From: Clostridium sp. CF012
GTDB taxonomy: Bacteria; Bacillota; Clostridia; Clostridiales; Clostridiaceae
Direction of reading: 5' to 3'
DNA length: 64,000 nucleotides
NCBI RefSeq assembly: GCF_018861755.1
Contig: NZ_JAHLEF010000025.1
Location: forward strand, 1 to 64,000
Positions within the stretch are counted from its first letter, which is position 1; every line of letters starts with the position of its first letter. The notes under the pieces are model-generated. The model saw only the letters and a program-made list of their open reading frames with translations, searched no databases and had not been told where the DNA came from. Shown here piece after piece: positions 60,804 to 64,000 of the stretch. The translations under genes were made by a program, and so were the position numbers.

Positions 60804-62164
60804 ATTGCATCAAAATTATTGTTTATGTGTGGTGGAGGCGAACCATACTGCGTTAAATCCACTAAATTAGTTTCAAGTTTTTTTTTAATCCCAGAGTCCA
60901 TAGGAATATATACATCATTAGAAATAAACTCTGAATTAATTAACATTCCATTTTCATATGTTTTTCTTATAACCTTTACTCTATAACCATTTGCATCCCC
61001 ATTTATATTATTATCAATAATATACTTTTTTTTGTTTAAATCTGAATTTGAAAAAATATTAATATACAAATTTTTATTTTGAGTACGCGCCTCTATATAT
61101 ATTGGATATTCAAGCGTATTTTTAAACTTAAAATCTATATTCCCCCAATCAACTGTAGCATCAAGTCCAAGCCCTACATATGAAGAAGGCACTGAATGAT
61201 GTATTCTCTCTATACCTTGTATCCCTGTTTTTAAAATTGCATTGTATAGAGTAGATGATACTTGGCATATACCTCCACCTATTCCAGATCCAATTTTATT
61301 ATTAATTATAATGGGAGCCTCCATGTAACCTCTTTCTCGCGTTCTCTCTCCTAGCACCTCATTAAAACTAAAGCTTTCACCTGGATTTAAAATTTTACCA
61401 TTTATAGCTCTAACAGAAATATCAATATTGTTAGCTCTCATAAAAGATGATGACTCAAATTTTGTACTAAATGATGCTATACATGTATTAATAAGAAAAA
61501 GTGTAGCTTTTGTAACCACCGCTTCCGTCTTTTTAACAGGCGCCGTTATATGTATGTCCTCATTTGCTCCAGCTTTAATTTTATTCTCAATATCTTTATT
61601 AAGTTTTTCTTTTTCAATCTTATATCCTTTTTTATCAGCATCTATTTTAATTGCACCTTCTGCTGCCATTTCTATAGTTGCATTTATAGGATTCTTATTG
61701 TTTTCCTTCTCAATATTCCTTGTAAATCCCTCTATAGAGTCATCATCACAAGTAAACTCTAAACTATATCTTTTCTTACTTCCAGTCTTTATAAGTTTAT
61801 GTTTTTCAATTATGCTTAAATTTTTTCCAAAGTTAAATGCTTTATCTATAACATTATCCATATCATAACCCTTAATCAAATTGGAGTTGTCTACTGAGTA
61901 TATTTTATCGTCAACGGTTACATATAGTTTCTTATTTTTTATAGCATCTATATATTGGTATTTAATTATATTTTTTGCCTCTTCCTTAGTTTTACCACCT
62001 AAAGCAATATTCGCTATTTTTATATCACTATAAATTAACTGACTCCATTTTTTATTTTCTATATTTAATCCCCACATACAACCAATTGTTAACGCAATAA
62101 TACTTAAAATAAATTGAACTAGTGACCTTTTAAAACCAATAGTGATACAATATTTTTCTTTCAT
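60791..62164 (-). CDS. VanW-family protein with peptidoglycan-binding domain (YoaR-like)
   Basis: Protein of 457 residues. One N-terminal membrane helix (FILSIIALTIGCMWG), then a PG_binding_4-like region (about 60-210) and a VanW domain (ILNPGESFSFNEVLGERTRERGYMEAP, GGGICQVSSTLYNAIL, VPSSYVGLGLDATVDWGNIDFKF). A C-terminal G5-like tail ends in YGSPPPHINN. Probably exposed on the cell wall. It is the third gene of a unit with a coiled-coil protein and a small membrane protein upstream. The YGSPP codons are part of the 16-bp repeat at 60833. Confidence 0.88.
   Translation of the reverse strand: MKEKYCITIGFKRSLVQFILSIIALTIGCMWGLNIENKKWSQLIYSDIKIANIALGGKTKEEAKNIIKYQYIDAIKNKKLYVTVDDKIYSVDNSNLIKGYDMDNVIDKAFNFGKNLSIIEKHKLIKTGSKKRYSLEFTCDDDSIEGFTRNIEKENNKNPINATIEMAAEGAIKIDADKKGYKIEKEKLNKDIENKIKAGANEDIHITAPVKKTEAVVTKATLFLINTCIASFSTKFESSSFMRANNIDISVRAINGKILNPGESFSFNEVLGERTRERGYMEAPIIINNKIGSGIGGGICQVSSTLYNAILKTGIQGIERIHHSVPSSYVGLGLDATVDWGNIDFKFKNTLEYPIYIEARTQNKNLYINIFSNSDLNKKKYIIDNNINGDANGYRVKVIRKTYENGMLINSEFISNDVYIPMDSGIKKKLETNLVDLTQYGSPPPHINNNFDAMKNP
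60833..60848. repeat. 16-bp repeat, copy 2 (inside the VanW-domain gene)
   Basis: TGGAGGCGAACCATAC, same as 58970-58985; here it encodes YGSPP on the minus strand. Confidence 0.75.
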
Positions 62165-62211
62165 CTAGCACCTCATAAGTCAATTTTAAATTAAGAAAAT
62201 ATATGATAATG

Positions 62212-62856
62212 TTATTTCGGGAAAAAATTAATAATACCATCTATTTTTTGAGATTCGGATTTAATCAAGTATATTTGCTCTTCCAATACACTTTCTTTAA
62301 TTTTTATTTGTTCTTGAGAATCATTAATTAAACTTAATAGCTTGGCTATCTCATCTTTATATTCAGAAATACGCTTATTAGTTTGATTATAATATCCATC
62401 CATTACCTTACCTAATACTTCTAGCCTTTGTTCTCCATCAGAAAGGAGATGATTTAAATCAACTTTGGAAGCACTAATTATATTTATAACAGATTCTTTT
62501 ATTACATCCTTTGGTAAATTTTGCGGCAAAGCATTAATAAAGTTCTGCAACATAAAAACCGTATTAATGTCACTATTTTCAAGTCCATGCAAAGAATATA
62601 TCTCATTTATCATCATTTTTTTTTCATATGCTGTATTTGTTTCCACTTTAGAATATTTCTCTTTAATAACTGGTTCAGGCAATTTAAATTCTTCTTTAAG
62701 ATCAATAGCCTCAATTTCAAGAATATTATTCTCATTATTTAGTACTTCACTTAACTGAATATTATTTTCCCAATCTGGATTAAGACTCTTTGGTTTTTCC
62801 ACGGTAACTTTTTCCACCAAATTATATTTTTCTAATATAGACATTATTTTCGACAT
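62212..62856 (-). CDS. Uncharacterised coiled-coil protein
   Basis: Start ATG 62856 is preferred because AAGGAG lies 8 nt upstream; a GTG at 62865 is too close to it. The product has 214 residues and no signal or membrane segment. Two segments are seen: an acidic N-terminal part (SLNPDWENNIQLSEVLNNEN) and a helical C-terminal coiled coil (about 150-214; KRISEYKDEIAKLLSLINDSQEQIKIKES). I do not recognise the family. Position between a small membrane protein and a VanW-domain protein suggests an envelope or division role. Confidence 0.7.
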   Translation of the reverse strand: MSKIMSILEKYNLVEKVTVEKPKSLNPDWENNIQLSEVLNNENNILEIEAIDLKEEFKLPEPVIKEKYSKVETNTAYEKKMMINEIYSLHGLENSDINTVFMLQNFINALPQNLPKDVIKESVINIISASKVDLNHLLSDGEQRLEVLGKVMDGYYNQTNKRISEYKDEIAKLLSLINDSQEQIKIKESVLEEQIYLIKSESQKIDGIINFFPK

Positions 62857-62891
62857 ATCATACACTCCTTAAAATTAAAACTTTAACTTAA

Positions 62892-63092
62892 TTATATTAA
62901 CTTACCTATTATCACTTTACCTACTGCTATTCCTAACATTATTATAATTAAACAAGAAAGAAAATAACGGAATTTAGCGGTAACTTTATATGTCGTCTCA
63001 GATAATCTTTTTTCAAATAATTTCAATATATTATCGCACAAAAATAGTGAAGTTGATAAAACTACAACAACAACGGAAAAAAATATTATCAC
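62892..63092 (-). CDS. Small membrane protein of unknown function
   Basis: Protein of 66 residues with two membrane helices (MIIFFSVVVVVLSTSLFL and FLSCLIIIMLGIAVGKVII) joined by a basic loop. First gene of the coiled-coil/VanW-domain unit by orientation and spacing (26 bp to the next stretch). An 18-bp palindrome lies 19 bp upstream of its start. Confidence 0.6.
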   Translation of the reverse strand: MIIFFSVVVVVLSTSLFLCDNILKLFEKRLSETTYKVTAKFRYFLSCLIIIMLGIAVGKVIIGKLI

Positions 63093-63110
63093 CCTTTACT
63101 CCCACCTACT

Positions 63111-63128
63111 TGATAGATATATCTATCA
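63111..63128. promoter_or_regulatory. 18-bp palindromic operator candidate
   Basis: TGATAGATATATCTATCA is a perfect palindrome directly upstream of the small membrane protein gene, in the expected promoter region of the three-gene unit. Confidence 0.55.
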
Positions 63129-63349
63129 TCATTATTTAATTACATTATTAATTAATTATATACTATTCATTAAATTACTGCAATATATATGTTAATTCAC
63201 TAAATTAATACAAAAAACCTTCCTTTTCAAGATGCAACTCATTCCCTATCACTCTAATATAAGTAAATTAGAGCATACGAAAACCAACTAGGACACGATT
63301 ATTACAGACACATTCGCGGTATTAGACTATTTAATTTTAGAACAAGAAA

Positions 63350-63386
63350 ACGCCATGTATTAGTTACTACAACTAATACATGGCGT
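63350..63386. terminator. Terminator downstream of the cheX-like gene
   Basis: ACGCCATGTATTAGTT and its complement form a 16-bp stem with a 5-nt loop; T-rich tracts lie on both sides. It overlaps the end of the hydrolase remnant. Confidence 0.8.
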
Positions 63387-63557
63387 AATTTCTTTTTCTT
63401 TTTCACTTTTCAAAATAAGTGATTGCTTTATGTATGAGATAATTAGGCTAATAATTCTATCTGCGTTTGTCCAGTGTAAATAATGTGCCCCACTTAGAAT
63501 TTCAATCTTTTGAATATCAATGTTTGAAATTGCTTCTTCATGCAGTAGTACTTTTGC
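63360..63557 (-). pseudogene. Alpha/beta-hydrolase C-terminal remnant
   Basis: A frame without start codon, preceded by an in-frame stop, reads IDIQKIEILSGAHYLHWTNA then RIISLIISYIKQSL. This matches the end of an alpha/beta hydrolase with the catalytic His region (GAGHYLHW in intact members). The rest of the gene is gone. Confidence 0.5.
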
Positions 63558-63575
63558 TTATGATCTTTACTATTG

Positions 63576-63601
63576 AATAAGATATAGCACTATATCTTAT
63601 T
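63576..63601. repeat. Inverted repeat at the cheX-like stop codon
   Basis: AATAAGATATAG and its complement (12-bp arms, 2-nt centre) include the stop codon. No T-tract follows, so its role is unclear. Confidence 0.55.
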
Positions 63602-64000
63602 ATTTTCTAAAGAAATATTAACTTCAATAACCATTCCATCTACGCTCATTTCCACACAAAGAACTTTATCAGCGTTACTACTCGCCATAAATTCCCCCTG
63701 AATTAGGGTTGGTGTAGAGATATCTACATTTATATTATCACTTGAATAATTCATTGCAATATTTGCGGTTAACATATTAACAAGTTCTGAGATAGCACTT
63801 TGTGGTATCTCATCAAAGTTCTCTACAGGCATTCCCATCATCATTATTGAAGCAATTTTCTTTGCAGTGTCAATACTCATTCCATAAATAATATTCCCTT
63901 TAACATCTCCAATGATTCCAATAATAATCACAACACCCATGCTTTTTATATATTTACCCTTTACAGCAATTCCTTTTTTCTGAATATTATTTAACCCTAG
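63590..64000 (-). CDS. CheX/CheC-like chemotaxis phosphatase, 5' end outside window
   Basis: The frame is open to the window edge, so the first internal ATG (63940) is not the real start; 136 residues are visible. GVVIIIGIIGDVKGNIIYGMS, then MMGMPVENFDEIPQSAISELVNMLTANIAM fit CheX, whose E-x-x-N motif (SELVNML here) dephosphorylates CheY-P. No other chemotaxis genes are in view, and a stand-alone CheX-like protein may serve another response regulator. Confidence 0.82.
   Translation of the reverse strand, partial: LGLNNIQKKGIAVKGKYIKSMGVVIIIGIIGDVKGNIIYGMSIDTAKKIASIMMMGMPVENFDEIPQSAISELVNMLTANIAMNYSSDNINVDISTPTLIQGEFMASSNADKVLCVEMSVDGMVIEVNISLENNKI

Overview
The window is low-GC (roughly 30 percent G+C by eye), densely coded DNA from a strict-anaerobe Firmicute, most likely Clostridium sensu lato. 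This rests on AGGAGG ribosome sites, butyrate-type enzymology (EtfA, acyl-CoA dehydrogenase, CoA transferase), flavodiiron protein plus rubredoxin, and many two-component systems. No rRNA, convincing tRNA or CRISPR array was seen.

1-5.5 kb: the 3' end of etfA, then a sigma-54-dependent PAS regulator and a divergence-free operon (CoA transferase, GntP permease, MaoC hydratase) preceded by a textbook -24/-12 promoter. Together they look like import, CoA activation and dehydration of a 3-hydroxy acid. 5.5-8.7 kb: PEP-dependent dihydroxyacetone kinase (dhaK, dhaL, dhaM) and a FUSC-type membrane protein. 9-14 kb: a two-component system with a three-gene ABC-2 transporter and phased operator repeats. 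14.2-18.1 kb: ECF sigma/anti-sigma pair, cupin, PhnA-like protein and a methyltransferase; the last two are bracketed by near-identical terminators.

18.1-22.8 kb: an envelope block on the minus strand with VanY-type D,D-carboxypeptidase, two-component system, UppP and PAP2 phosphatase. 23-27 kb: WYL regulator, GyrI-like protein, flavoprotein, and a heparan-acetyltransferase-like membrane protein. 27-31.5 kb: glycerol-phosphate polymer genes (TagD, flippase, CDP-glycerol transferase, acyltransferase). 31.7-34 kb: a decayed NRPS locus. 34-39.5 kb: an EAL/HDOD protein, then an Rrf2 regulator, flavodiiron protein and an acyl-CoA dehydrogenase/EtfA-domain/rubredoxin fusion. A shared operator GTATAC-N7-GTATAC is found at the Rrf2 gene and twice at the fusion promoter. 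These genes are read as an O2/NO-responsive electron-disposal module.

39.6-46.2 kb: S41 peptidase, receiver fragment, Dus, HAD phosphatase, a broken padR with membrane partner, another PadR and an SGNH/DUF303 esterase with twin palindromic operators. 46.4-54.7 kb: an atypical VanG-type cluster (racemase without membrane domain, D-Ala-D-Ser-type ligase, VanW, class B PBP, S11 carboxypeptidase, sensor kinase and response regulator). Its vanW promoter is about four-fifths identical, without gaps over 85 bp, to the vanY promoter 27 kb away, suggesting one split regulon. 55-64 kb: a secreted 3D-domain protein, a DUF1002 protein, an IS256-family element with an 8-bp target duplication but a mutated catalytic Asp, an NADH oxidase-type flavoprotein, a three-gene VanW-domain operon and a partial CheX-like gene.
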